64,000 bases of DNA, from positions 2,790,001-2,854,000 of the forward strand of contig NZ_CP047385.1 in NCBI RefSeq assembly GCF_000807775.2. Direction: 5' to 3'. Origin of the DNA: Pandoraea fibrosis. Lineage in GTDB: Bacteria > Pseudomonadota > Gammaproteobacteria > Burkholderiales > Burkholderiaceae. The translations under genes and the position numbers were made by a program. Below the pieces are notes generated by a model, which made no database searches, had not been told where the DNA came from, and was given only the letters and a program-made list of their open reading frames with translations. Shown here piece by piece: positions 23,776 to 32,107 of the stretch (its first letter is position 1; every line of letters begins with the position of its first letter).

Positions 23776-25086
23776 ATGTCAGAAGTCATACAGCAGGCGA
23801 CGCCGAATGCCGTCGCGAACGTTCCACCGCTCAATGCCGAGCGGCTCTGGTCGCGCGTGGAGACGCTCGCGACGATGACCCGGCCAGATGTGCCATGGAC
23901 CCGGCGCGCCTTTTCACCCCTGTTTACGGAAGCTCGCGTATGGCTGCGCGCCGAGATGGAGGCTGCCGGACTTGAAGTGCATCAGGATGCGGGCGGCAAT
24001 CTGATTGGGCGCATGCCGGGACGGAGCCCCTCGCGCGCACCGCTCGTCACGGGATCGCATTGCGACACCGTAGTGGGGGGGGGCCGCTTCGACGGCATCA
24101 TCGGTGTGCTCGCGGGTATCGAGGTCGCACATACCTTGCATGAGCAGGGCGTGGTGCTGGAGCATCCGTTCGAAGTGATCGACTTCCTCTCCGAGGAGCC
24201 CAGCGACTACGGTATCTCGTGCGTGGGCAGTCGCGCCATGTCTGGCGTGTTGTCTGCGCAAATGCTCGACGCGCGCAATCCTGAGGGGGAAACGCTGGCT
24301 GACGGTATCCGGCGGATTGGCGGCGATCCTGCGCGATTGAGCGCACCGTTGCGGCGTTCGGGCGAGACGGCGGCATTCGTCGAGTTGCATATCGAGCAAG
24401 GCCCGGTACTCGAGGCGCGAGGCTTGCCGATTGGCGTCGTGACGAACATTGTTGGCATTCGTCGCGTGCAGTTCTCGGTGCACGGTCGCCCCGATCATGC
24501 GGGCACGACGCCGATGGATATCCGTTGCGATGCGCTTGTTGGCGCCGCGCGAATCATCGACGCCGCGCACCGACTGGCAAGCGACGCGAGCAGCAATCCC
24601 CATTACGTAGTGGCGACCATTGGGCGTATTGCCATGACACCCAACGTGCCGAATGCCGTGCCGGGCAGCGTGGACATGGTGTTGGAAGTGCGCAGCGACA
24701 ACGACGACATCCTCGCGCAGTTTCCGGAGCAAGTGCTGGCGAGCGTCGAAGCGGATCTTGACGCGCTCCGGGTGCGTTGCACGAGTACGCCATTGAGCCG
24801 TGCGCAACCGACAGACTGTACCCCTGTGGTCATGGACGCCGTCGAACGCGCGTCGCATCGGCTTGGCTATGCATCGATGCGACTGCCGAGTGGGGCGGGG
24901 CACGATGCCGTCTATCTGGCGCCCACCGGCCCTATTGGCATGATCTTCATTCCCTGCCTGAACGGGCGTAGTCACTGCCCGGAGGAATGGATCGAGCCGT
25001 CGCAACTGCTCGATGGCACACGCGTGCTGTACGAGACGATTCGTGAGCTCGATGGTGTCTTGGCGCGCAACGACGCAAGTCGTTGA
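23776..25086 (+). CDS. Zn-dependent N-carbamoyl-amino-acid amidase (hydantoinase/carbamoylase family)
   Basis: 436 residues, M20-like metallo-amidase. Metal ligands are in TGSHCDTVVGGGRFDG (about residues 93-108), SEEPSDYG and ELHIEQGPVLE; the dimerisation/lid domain has the HAGTTPMD motif, and the third His occurs in the SGAGHDA and SHCPEEW region. The family removes the carbamoyl group from N-carbamoyl or ureido acids, giving the amino acid, CO2 and ammonia. GGGAG precedes the ATG at 23776. It forms an operon with the cyclic amidohydrolase and would carry out the last step of the pathway, with glutamate as a likely product if the substrate is histidine-derived. Confidence 0.92.
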   Translation: MSEVIQQATPNAVANVPPLNAERLWSRVETLATMTRPDVPWTRRAFSPLFTEARVWLRAEMEAAGLEVHQDAGGNLIGRMPGRSPSRAPLVTGSHCDTVVGGGRFDGIIGVLAGIEVAHTLHEQGVVLEHPFEVIDFLSEEPSDYGISCVGSRAMSGVLSAQMLDARNPEGETLADGIRRIGGDPARLSAPLRRSGETAAFVELHIEQGPVLEARGLPIGVVTNIVGIRRVQFSVHGRPDHAGTTPMDIRCDALVGAARIIDAAHRLASDASSNPHYVVATIGRIAMTPNVPNAVPGSVDMVLEVRSDNDDILAQFPEQVLASVEADLDALRVRCTSTPLSRAQPTDCTPVVMDAVERASHRLGYASMRLPSGAGHDAVYLAPTGPIGMIFIPCLNGRSHCPEEWIEPSQLLDGTRVLYETIRELDGVLARNDASR

Positions 25087-25096
25087 GCGATACCGC

Positions 25097-25570
25097 TTAC
25101 TGGGAGATATGCGATGGCGCCTCGGGATCGTAGACGGCGTACAGCTTGGTGTAGCCATTCGACTCGAACACGCCTGTCCAGCCTTTGGGCAACGTGACGG
25201 CTTCGCCTGGGCCGGCTTCGACAACGCTGCCGTCGGTCGACGTGAACTTTGCGCCACCGCTCAGGAAAACCAGCAACTCGGTGTACGGATAGCCGGGCGC
25301 CGAACGGATGTCCTCCCGCACTGGCCCGGATTTGAATACGCCCGTCTGAAAGGCTTTATCGCCCGAGGTGAAGGTGTTGACGTCGATGGTGTCGTTGCCG
25401 TCTTCATTCTCTTGCACGGCGTCGGCGCGGTCGAATATCGGACCGGCGAGTTCCTGGCGGGACGCTTTGATGGGGTGGAGCGTCTCGGCGCGAGCGCCGC
25501 TCAGGAACAAGGCGAGCGTGATCAGTGCGGCGGCAGCGCGCGCCGTCCGGTAAGTCCTGCGATGCGGCAT
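25097..25570 (-). CDS. Exported cupin-domain protein
   Basis: 157 residues. A Sec signal peptide (PHRRTYRTARAAAALITLAL, cleaved after GARA) is followed by a single cupin barrel (YTELLVFLSGGAKFTSTDG, GEAVTLPKGWTGVFESNG). The cupin resembles EutQ/ureidoglycine-aminohydrolase-type small domains. The classical metal-binding His residues of cupin motif 1 are mostly missing, so catalysis is uncertain. ATG at 25568-25570 is preceded by GAGAGA; ATG at 25592-25594 is an alternative. It is convergent to the carbamoylase gene (10 bases apart) and follows the second LysR gene. A periplasmic binding or sensing role is possible. Confidence 0.8.
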   Translation of the reverse strand: MPHRRTYRTARAAAALITLALFLSGARAETLHPIKASRQELAGPIFDRADAVQENEDGNDTIDVNTFTSGDKAFQTGVFKSGPVREDIRSAPGYPYTELLVFLSGGAKFTSTDGSVVEAGPGEAVTLPKGWTGVFESNGYTKLYAVYDPEAPSHISQ

Positions 25571-25720
25571 AAAGTTGTCTCTCTCGTTTTTCATAGGCCG
25601 ACAAGTATCGGCGCGCCGTTGGGCGTCCGGTCGAGGGCCGGGCGAGAGCATATCAATCGCGGCGGGCGTCGGGCAAGGCCCACGTGCGCGGCAGTTGCCG
25701 CGGCCGGCCATGGCGCAGGC

Positions 25721-26611
25721 TTAGTCGCCGAACTGCGCGATCATGCGCTGCTTCGTATAGTCGACGAAGGCTTTCGCGAGTTGCGAGGGCGGGTGTTGCG
25801 TCGAGGTGACGAGCGAGAAGCCGGACAACACGGTCGGCTCGAACGGTTTGACAATCACGCGCCCCGCCGCGTACCGGGCCGTGATCTGATCGATGATCGC
25901 CACGCCCGCGCCATGTTGCACCAGCACGCAAATCGCTGCGGACAGTTGCGATTCGGCACTCATCACCCGGTCGATCTGGCGTTCGGCGAAGATGCGATCG
26001 ATATACATCCGCCCGTCGAACTCCTTCGGGTACGACACGAACGACTCGTCGCGCAAATCTTCCGGGTAGATGACCTCGCGGTCTGCGAGACGATGGCCCA
26101 GCGGAAGAATGCACCGCATGGGGGCGCGATGCAGTGTCTCGACGTTCACGCCCGCATGGGTTAGCGGATGCGCGATGAAGCCGACGTCGCAACGGCGTCC
26201 GACCACCATGTCCACCACGATGCTCGACGCGTGAATCAGCAGTGTCGTGCTGATTCCCGGATGCTCGCGCATGAAGCCGGTCAGGGTCGTGGGCAGGAAC
26301 TCGAGCGCGAGGGCCGGCGCGCCTGCGATGTGCAGTGATCCGCGCCGCAGCGACTTGATCTGTTCTGCCGTCTGCGCAATGCGGTCGATGCCTGCAAACG
26401 AGCGCTCCACCTCCTCGAACAGCACCATCGCTTCGGGCGTCGGGTTCAGCCGGCCGTTGATCCGGTCGAATAAGGAAAACCCTACGTCGGCCTCCAGATC
26501 GTTAATCAGGCGCGTGACCGCCGGTTGCGAGATATGGAGCATGTCGGCCGCGCGAGTGACCGTCTGACGCAGGATCAGCGCGCGAAATGCCTCCAACTGC
26601 CGGATCTTCAT
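25721..26611 (-). CDS. LysR-family regulator of the ABC transporter/oxidase genes
   Basis: 296 residues. DNA-binding domain at 1-60 (IRQLEAFRALILRQTVTRAADM, HISQPAVTRLINDLEADVG), then the effector domain with conserved PAERQID-like and VLVQHGAGVAIIDQ blocks. The ATG at 26609-26611 has GAGG upstream. It is transcribed divergently from the ABC transporter operon across a 173-base control region that contains a CCATA-N9-TATGG palindrome 22 bases from its start. It resembles NocR/OccR-like opine regulators in outline, but that is only suggestive. It most likely activates the transporter and the FAD oxidase. Confidence 0.92.
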   Translation of the reverse strand: MKIRQLEAFRALILRQTVTRAADMLHISQPAVTRLINDLEADVGFSLFDRINGRLNPTPEAMVLFEEVERSFAGIDRIAQTAEQIKSLRRGSLHIAGAPALALEFLPTTLTGFMREHPGISTTLLIHASSIVVDMVVGRRCDVGFIAHPLTHAGVNVETLHRAPMRCILPLGHRLADREVIYPEDLRDESFVSYPKEFDGRMYIDRIFAERQIDRVMSAESQLSAAICVLVQHGAGVAIIDQITARYAAGRVIVKPFEPTVLSGFSLVTSTQHPPSQLAKAFVDYTKQRMIAQFGD

Positions 26612-26632
26612 CGAAGCCTCGTCTGACCCACC

Positions 26633-26651
26633 CCATAACATTTGCGTATGG
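26633..26651. promoter_or_regulatory. LysR-type operator A (CCATA-N9-TATGG)
   Basis: Perfect five-base inverted repeat with T-N11-A spacing, 22 bases upstream of the second LysR gene. The left half CCATAACAT recurs at 26743. Probable autoregulatory site. Confidence 0.6.
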
Positions 26652-26742
26652 TTGGGTAAAAAAATGTGATTTGACCGTGAGTGTGTCGAAAACGACTCTA
26701 CGAAAACCACGCAATAGTTTCATCTTTTTTCGTAATGTCGGG

Positions 26743-26760
26743 CCATAACATCACATAACA
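26743..26760. promoter_or_regulatory. LysR-type half-sites upstream of the ABC transporter
   Basis: CCATAACAT (26743-26751), identical to the left arm of operator A, and a direct repeat CATAACA at 26744-26750 and 26754-26760. It lies 25-42 bases before the substrate-binding-protein ATG. The right arm is not conserved, so this is a weaker or activation-type site. Confidence 0.45.
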
Positions 26761-26784
26761 CTGCATCACGCAAGGAGCTTCTCG

Positions 26785-27852
26785 ATGAAGACTGTCGTTC
26801 CCCAAACGCTTCGCAAGCTTGGCCGCGCCGCCGCTGTCTCGGCCGGTGTCGCCGGATTGGTTTTCGGTGCCACGACCGCTCATGCCGACACCACGCTGTA
26901 CGTCGGCGCCTATGGCGGCTCGTTTGAACAGATGCTCAAGAAGGACGTCATTCCCGGCTTCGAACGGGCGAACCCCGGCACCAAGGTGGTGATCGTGCCG
27001 GGCGATTCGACGACGACTCTTGCCAAGCTGCAGGCGCAAAAGGGCAAAGCCGGCATGGACGTGGTCTTCCTCGATGACGGTCCGATGTATCAGGCCATTC
27101 AGATGGGCTTCTGCGGCAAACTCGCCGATGCGCCGGTCTATCAGGATCTGTACGACATCGCGAAATTCAAGAACGGCAGTGCCGTGGCCGCCGGGTTGAT
27201 CGCCACAGGGATTGCCTACAACACGCGTCTGTTCCAGTCGAAGGGCTGGCCTGCGCCGACGTCGTGGAAGGAACTGTCCGATCCGAAGTACAAGGGCAAG
27301 CTCGTGATGCCGAGCATCAAGAACACTTACGGGCTGCATGCGCTGCTCGTCGAGTCGAAGCTCAACGGCGGCAGCGACACCAACATCGATCCGGGCTTCC
27401 GGGAAATGGAGAAGATCGCGCCCAACGTGCTGTCGTTCGATCCGTCGCCGGGCAAGATCGCCGAGTTGTTCCAGGCGGATGAAGTCGGTATCGCCGTGTG
27501 GGGCAACGGCCGCGTGCAGGCGCTTCGTCAGCAGGGCATTCCGGTCGAGTTCGTGTATCCGAAGGAAGGCGCGGTAGCGCTGGGCATGGGGATGTGCGCG
27601 GTAGACAAGTCGGCTAACGACGCGCTCGCCCAGAAGTTCATCCAGACGATCCTCTCGCCGCAGACGCAAGCCATCCTCGCCGAAAGCCAGGGTGTGGCGC
27701 CCTCGAACAAGAAGACCCAACTGTCGATGTCCGTCGCGGCACGCGTGCCGTCGCCCGCGCAGATCGACAAGCTCGTGCGTGTCGACTGGGACGTCGTCAA
27801 CGCGAAGCGCGCTGAGTGGACGCAGCGCTGGAACCGTCAGATCGAGCGTTAA
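26785..27852 (+). CDS. ABC transporter substrate-binding protein, spermidine/putrescine/opine type
   Basis: 355 residues with a Sec signal peptide (hydrophobic AAAVSAGVAGLVFGATTAHA, mature start ADTTLYVGAYGG). The YGGSFEQMLKKDVIPGFE block is typical of PotD/PotF and related type II periplasmic binding proteins. It captures a polyamine-like or amino-acid-derived cation or opine in the periplasm. AAGGAG lies about eight bases before the ATG. It is the first gene of a tightly packed operon: ATPase, two permeases, then a three-subunit FAD oxidase. The ligand cannot be assigned from sequence alone. Confidence 0.92.
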   Translation: MKTVVPQTLRKLGRAAAVSAGVAGLVFGATTAHADTTLYVGAYGGSFEQMLKKDVIPGFERANPGTKVVIVPGDSTTTLAKLQAQKGKAGMDVVFLDDGPMYQAIQMGFCGKLADAPVYQDLYDIAKFKNGSAVAAGLIATGIAYNTRLFQSKGWPAPTSWKELSDPKYKGKLVMPSIKNTYGLHALLVESKLNGGSDTNIDPGFREMEKIAPNVLSFDPSPGKIAELFQADEVGIAVWGNGRVQALRQQGIPVEFVYPKEGAVALGMGMCAVDKSANDALAQKFIQTILSPQTQAILAESQGVAPSNKKTQLSMSVAARVPSPAQIDKLVRVDWDVVNAKRAEWTQRWNRQIER

Positions 27853-27874
27853 GGCGCAGGAGATCACAAGCGTC

Positions 27875-28954
27875 ATGAGCACACCATATTTGCGTCTCGA
27901 GCAACTCGGCAAACGCTTTGGCGACACCGTCGCGGTCGAGGGTGTCGATCTCTCGATCGCACAGGGCGAATTCATTTCGCTGCTGGGCCCGTCCGGCTGC
28001 GGCAAGACCACGACGTTGCAGATGATCGCGGGGTTCGTCGCTCCGAGCACCGGCCGAATTCTGCTCGAAGGCCGTGACCTCACGCCGGTCCCACCGGAAA
28101 AGCGCGGGCTCGGTATCGTGTTCCAGAGCTACGCGCTGTTCCCGCACATGACCGTGGCGCAGAACGTCGCGTTTGGTCTCGACATGCGCCGCGTGGATGC
28201 CGGGCAAAAGCAACGCCGTGTGCAGGACGCTCTGGAACTGGTGCACCTCGGCCAGCACGCACAGCGTTACCCGCGCGAGCTTTCGGGGGGACAGCGTCAG
28301 CGTGTGGCGCTGGCCCGGGCACTGGTGATTGCGCCGCCCGTGTTGCTGCTCGACGAGCCATTGTCGAACCTCGACGCCAAGCTGCGCGAGCAGATGCAGG
28401 ACGAGTTGCGCGCCATTCAGCGCAAGGTCGGCACGACCACCATCATGGTCACGCATGATCAGGCCGAGGCACTTGCCATCAGCGATCGGGTGGTGTTGCT
28501 CAACGCGGGACGTGTGGTGCGCATCGATACGCCGCACGATGTCTACGAAGACCCGCGCGCCACGTTTGCCGCGCATTTCATCGGACAGACCAATCTCATC
28601 ACGGGGCTGCTCGATGTGCGCGGCGGCGTGGCCGTGCTCGATGCGCAGGGGCACCGGCTCGCCGTCTCCCCCGCGCATGCCGGCCCGGTGTCGGCGGAGG
28701 GCGCCAACGGCCCGGCAACGTTCAGCCTGCGACCCGAACGCATTCGTCTGACGTCGGCAACGGCGGGGCGCCTCGCGGGTCGCGTTGGTCAGCGCAGCTT
28801 CCACGGTAATCACTGGGTGCTCACGGTGTCCACGGCGCTGGGCGAACTGCGGGTGCTCGTGTCGAATGACGGTGTCGTCGCAGCGAACGACGGCGAAGCG
28901 GTCGGGCTCGATTGGGCCGACGACGCGCTGCGTCTCGTGCAGGAGGGCGCATGA
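27875..28954 (+). CDS. ABC transporter ATP-binding protein, PotA type
   Basis: 359 residues. Nucleotide-binding domain with Walker A GPSGCGKTT, Q-loop VFQSYALFP, signature LSGGQRQRVALAR and Walker B LLLDEPLSNLD, followed by a C-terminal TOBE domain of about 120 residues as in PotA/MalK-type importers. ATG at 27875 has AGGAG upstream, slightly far. The last codon overlaps the first permease gene in ATGA. It energises the import of the ligand bound by the preceding periplasmic protein. Confidence 0.94.
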   Translation: MSTPYLRLEQLGKRFGDTVAVEGVDLSIAQGEFISLLGPSGCGKTTTLQMIAGFVAPSTGRILLEGRDLTPVPPEKRGLGIVFQSYALFPHMTVAQNVAFGLDMRRVDAGQKQRRVQDALELVHLGQHAQRYPRELSGGQRQRVALARALVIAPPVLLLDEPLSNLDAKLREQMQDELRAIQRKVGTTTIMVTHDQAEALAISDRVVLLNAGRVVRIDTPHDVYEDPRATFAAHFIGQTNLITGLLDVRGGVAVLDAQGHRLAVSPAHAGPVSAEGANGPATFSLRPERIRLTSATAGRLAGRVGQRSFHGNHWVLTVSTALGELRVLVSNDGVVAANDGEAVGLDWADDALRLVQEGA

Positions 28955-29889
28955 ATGCCGCGACGTCTACGCCTTCGGGTGCCTCTGCCGTGCCGGACAT
29001 GAAAGCGAGCGCAGCGGTCTCCCCCGAGGTTGCCAGCCAGCGGCGCGCTGCCTGGGCGCTGGTCACGCCGGCGACGATGTATTTCCTCGTGCTGCTGGCG
29101 GTGCCGCTCGTCCTGACGTTCGTGCTGAGCCTGCACGGCTTCGACCCGAATCTGGGCGGGATTCTGCCGACAGTCTCCTTGCAGCATTACGTCGACATTC
29201 TCACGGACAGCTACTTCTACGAGATATTTCTGCGCACGCTGCTGCTCTCCGTCGGGGTGACGCTGCTGTGCGTGCTGGTGGGCGTGCCGGAGGCGTACTT
29301 CCTGTTCCGCATGCGCGATCCGTGGCGCTCGCTCTGTCTGGTGCTGGTGCTCGGGCCGTTGCTGATTTCGGTCGTCGTGCGCACGCTGGGCTGGTCGATT
29401 CTGCTGGGCCGCGAAGGGCTGGTGAATACAGTGCTCGCAAAACTGGGGCTGATCGATCATCCGTTGCAGATGCTGTTCACGATGGGCGCGGTTACGGTGG
29501 CGCTGGTGCATGTGCTCGTGCCGCTCATGGTGCTCTCGGTGTGGACCTCGCTCACCCGGCTCGATCCGGCCGTGGCGCATGCGGCGCGCTCGCTCGGCGC
29601 CGGGCGGGCGACGGTAATGTGGCGTGTGGTGCTGCCGCAGATCACGCCGGGCATTCTCTCCGGCAGTCTGATCGTGTTCGCACTGACGGCAAGCGCCTTT
29701 GCCACGCCCGCGCTGATCGGCGGCCGACGCCTGAAGGTCGTGGCGACCACGGCCTACGACGAGTTTCTCGGCACGCTGAACTGGCCGCTCGGCGCTGCCA
29801 TCGCCATCGTGCTGCTGATCGTCAATGTGGCCATCGTCAGCGGGTATAACCGCGCACTCGAGAAGCGCTTCACGCGCCGTCTCGGCTGA
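28951..29889 (+). CDS. ABC transporter permease 1, PotB type
   Basis: 312 residues with a hydrophilic N-terminal 40 residues and six membrane helices. The EAA loop that contacts the ATPase reads AHAARSLGAGRATVMWRVVLP. AGGAGG lies just before the ATG at 28951, which overlaps the stop of the ATPase gene by four bases. It forms the membrane channel with permease 2. Confidence 0.93.
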   Translation: MNAATSTPSGASAVPDMKASAAVSPEVASQRRAAWALVTPATMYFLVLLAVPLVLTFVLSLHGFDPNLGGILPTVSLQHYVDILTDSYFYEIFLRTLLLSVGVTLLCVLVGVPEAYFLFRMRDPWRSLCLVLVLGPLLISVVVRTLGWSILLGREGLVNTVLAKLGLIDHPLQMLFTMGAVTVALVHVLVPLMVLSVWTSLTRLDPAVAHAARSLGAGRATVMWRVVLPQITPGILSGSLIVFALTASAFATPALIGGRRLKVVATTAYDEFLGTLNWPLGAAIAIVLLIVNVAIVSGYNRALEKRFTRRLG

Positions 29890-29901
29890 GGAGGCGGGCA
29901 G

Positions 29902-30717
29902 ATGAGTACGCAAGATTCTCAATACGACCGCAACGGTGTGGCGGCGCTGACGTTCCATGTGCTGTTTCTGGTCTTCATCCTCGCGCCGCTGGTCGTCGTG
30001 TGTCTGGTCGCGTTCACACCGGACAATTTTCTGTCGATCCCCACGCAGCACTTTTCCCTGCGCTGGTTTTCGTCGCTGATGAGCGACGAGGACTTCCAGT
30101 CGGCACTGCGCACGAGTTTGTGGCTGGGCGTGACGTCGGCCACGGTGTCGACCGTGTTGGCCGTGCCCACGGCGATGGGGCTGGCACGCTACCGCTTCCC
30201 TGGGCGCGATGCGATCAACTCGTTCCTGCTCTCGCCACTGATGATTCCGCCGGTGGTGCTGGGCATTGCGTTCCTGCGGCTGTTCACGCTGCTCGACATG
30301 GGCGGATCGTTCGCGAGCCTGGTGGCCTGCCATGCGTTGCTGATCTTTCCCTACGCCTTGCGCCTGATCATGTCAGCGCTTGTCGGGCAGGCCGACGAGG
30401 CGGAGCGGGCGGCGCGCTCGCTCGGCGCAGGACGCTGGACAACGTTCCGGCGGATCACGCTGCCGGCGATTCTGCCGGGCGTGGCGGGCGGCTGGGTGCT
30501 GGCATTCATCAACAGTTTCGACGAACTCACGGCCACGATTTTCGTCACGTCGCCTACGACGATCACGCTGCCGGTGCGCGTCTACATGAACATGAGCGAG
30601 ACGGTCGATCCGAGTGTGGCGGCGATCTCGACACTGCTTATCGGGCTGACGCTGGCAGTGATGCTGGTGCTCGATCGGATCTATGGGCTGAACAAGGTTC
30701 TGGTTGGAAATCACTAA
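29902..30717 (+). CDS. ABC transporter permease 2, PotC type
   Basis: 271 residues with six membrane helices and an EAA loop at ERAARSLGAGRWTTFRRI. GAGGAGG stands just upstream of the ATG. It is the partner of permease 1 in the polyamine/opine-type importer. The FAD oxidase gene begins four bases after its stop, so uptake and oxidation of the substrate are expressed together. Confidence 0.93.
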   Translation: MSTQDSQYDRNGVAALTFHVLFLVFILAPLVVVCLVAFTPDNFLSIPTQHFSLRWFSSLMSDEDFQSALRTSLWLGVTSATVSTVLAVPTAMGLARYRFPGRDAINSFLLSPLMIPPVVLGIAFLRLFTLLDMGGSFASLVACHALLIFPYALRLIMSALVGQADEAERAARSLGAGRWTTFRRITLPAILPGVAGGWVLAFINSFDELTATIFVTSPTTITLPVRVYMNMSETVDPSVAAISTLLIGLTLAVMLVLDRIYGLNKVLVGNH

Positions 30718-30720
30718 AAC

Positions 30721-31821
30721 ATGCAAAAGACATACGATATCGCCGTCATTGGAGGCGGCCTGGTCGGCATGGCGATCGCCTACGGGCTTGCCAAGCGCGG
30801 ACAACGCGTCGTCGTTTGCGATGGCGAAGACAATTCGCTACGTGCCGCACGCGGCAACTTCGGATTGGTCTGGGTGCAGGGAAAAGGGGGCACCTGCACG
30901 GATTACGCTCGCTGGTCGCTGCACTCGGCCAACACCTGGCAAAGCTTTGCCGACGAGTTGTTCGCACGCACTGGCGTATCCGTCGGCTTTCAGCGGCCCG
31001 GCGGCTTCAACATCGCGCAAACGCCGGAGGAACTCGCGGTCAAGGTCGACAGCATGCGCAAGTTGCACGAAGCCGAGCCTTCGCTCGTGTACGAAGTGCT
31101 CGATCACGACGCGCTCGCCGAGCGCCTGCCGGCCATTGGCCCCGATGTAGCAGGTGGCATCTATTCCAAGAACGACGGTCACGTGAGCCCGCTATACACG
31201 CTGCGCGCGCTGTTCGCCGCCTTCGAGCAGGCGGGCGGCGAGTATGCGCCGAACGTGCGGGTCACCGACATTCGTCAGGTCGGCAGCGCCTTTCGCGTGA
31301 GCATGGGCGAGACGTCGCTCGACGCGGGACGCGTCGTGCTGGCGGCCGGTCTGGGCAATCGCGAGCTGGCGCCGATGGTGGGACTCAGCGCGCCCGTCAA
31401 ACCGCTGCGCGGCCAGATTCTCGTGACCGAGCGTGTCAAACCTTTTCTCGACTATCCGACGATCTATGTGCGTCAAACGGTCGAAGGGTCGGTCATGCTC
31501 GGCGACTCTGCCGAAGACGTGGGCTTCAACGACGGTGTGACCCCCGACGTCCTGGCCGACATTGCCCGTCGCGCTATCGCGCCGTTCCCGCTGCTCAAGA
31601 ACGTGCGCGTGGTGCGTGCCTGGGGCGCATTGCGCGTGATGACGGCGGATGGTCTGCCGATCTACGAAGCCTCCGAGGCCTGTCCGGGGGCGTACCTCGC
31701 CACCTGCCACAGCGGCGTGACGCTTGCCGCCGCCCATTGTGAAACCATCGCGCCGTGGATTCTCGGCGCGTCGCGTCCCGCGCTACTGGATCATTTCTAT
31801 GCCAAACGTTTCGCTGCTTAA
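30721..31821 (+). CDS. FAD-dependent amine/imino-acid oxidase, DAO family (HcnC/OoxB-like subunit)
   Basis: 366 residues of the D-amino-acid oxidase/glycine oxidase fold. FAD-binding motif IAVIGGGLVGMAIAYGL at the N-terminus and the C-terminal GALRVMTADGLPIYE and ATCHSGVTLAAAH blocks. In hydrogen cyanide synthase and opine oxidase, this type of subunit works with a small [2Fe-2S] protein and a pyridine-nucleotide-disulfide-type flavoprotein, exactly the two genes that follow. The gene overlaps the ferredoxin gene by 23 bases. Linked to an ABC importer and RidA, it likely oxidises an imported secondary amine or opine to an imine. Confidence 0.9.
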   Translation: MQKTYDIAVIGGGLVGMAIAYGLAKRGQRVVVCDGEDNSLRAARGNFGLVWVQGKGGTCTDYARWSLHSANTWQSFADELFARTGVSVGFQRPGGFNIAQTPEELAVKVDSMRKLHEAEPSLVYEVLDHDALAERLPAIGPDVAGGIYSKNDGHVSPLYTLRALFAAFEQAGGEYAPNVRVTDIRQVGSAFRVSMGETSLDAGRVVLAAGLGNRELAPMVGLSAPVKPLRGQILVTERVKPFLDYPTIYVRQTVEGSVMLGDSAEDVGFNDGVTPDVLADIARRAIAPFPLLKNVRVVRAWGALRVMTADGLPIYEASEACPGAYLATCHSGVTLAAAHCETIAPWILGASRPALLDHFYAKRFAA

Positions 31822-32107
31822 GTCGCTGGCGCGCAAGGATAGCGCGACGGTGCGCATCACGATCGACAGCACGCCGGTCGATGTGCCGGCCGATATGAAT
31901 GTGGCGGCCGCGCTGCTCTTCGCAGGTGTCACGGCGTGCCGGACGACGCCCGTGACGGGGAGCGACCGTGCCCCGTTCTGCATGATGGGCGTGTGTTTCG
32001 ACTGTCTCGTGGAGATCGACGGTGTGCCGAACCGCCAGGGGTGCATGACGCCTGTGCGTGAGGGCATGCAGGTGTGCCGAATGGACGGAGCGAGGAGTGT
32101 GGCATGA
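31799..32107 (+). CDS. [2Fe-2S]-binding subunit of the oxidase (HcnA/OoxA N-terminal-like)
   Basis: 102 residues, small ferredoxin. Cluster ligands are in FCMMGVCFDC (C-x4-C-x2-C) and RQGC about a dozen residues later, as in the small subunits of opine oxidase and HCN synthase. The ATG at 31799 lies inside the end of the preceding gene, and its stop overlaps the next ATG (ATGA, 32104-32107), so the three oxidase genes are translationally coupled. It passes electrons between the two flavoprotein subunits. Confidence 0.9.
   Translation: MPNVSLLKSLARKDSATVRITIDSTPVDVPADMNVAAALLFAGVTACRTTPVTGSDRAPFCMMGVCFDCLVEIDGVPNRQGCMTPVREGMQVCRMDGARSVA

Noticed and set aside
18316..25086. Canonical histidine-utilisation (hut) locus
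   Set aside because: No hutH, hutI, hutG or hutF is present, and the urocanase has changed active-site motifs; the DUF917, hydantoinase and carbamoylase genes do not belong to Hut pathways.
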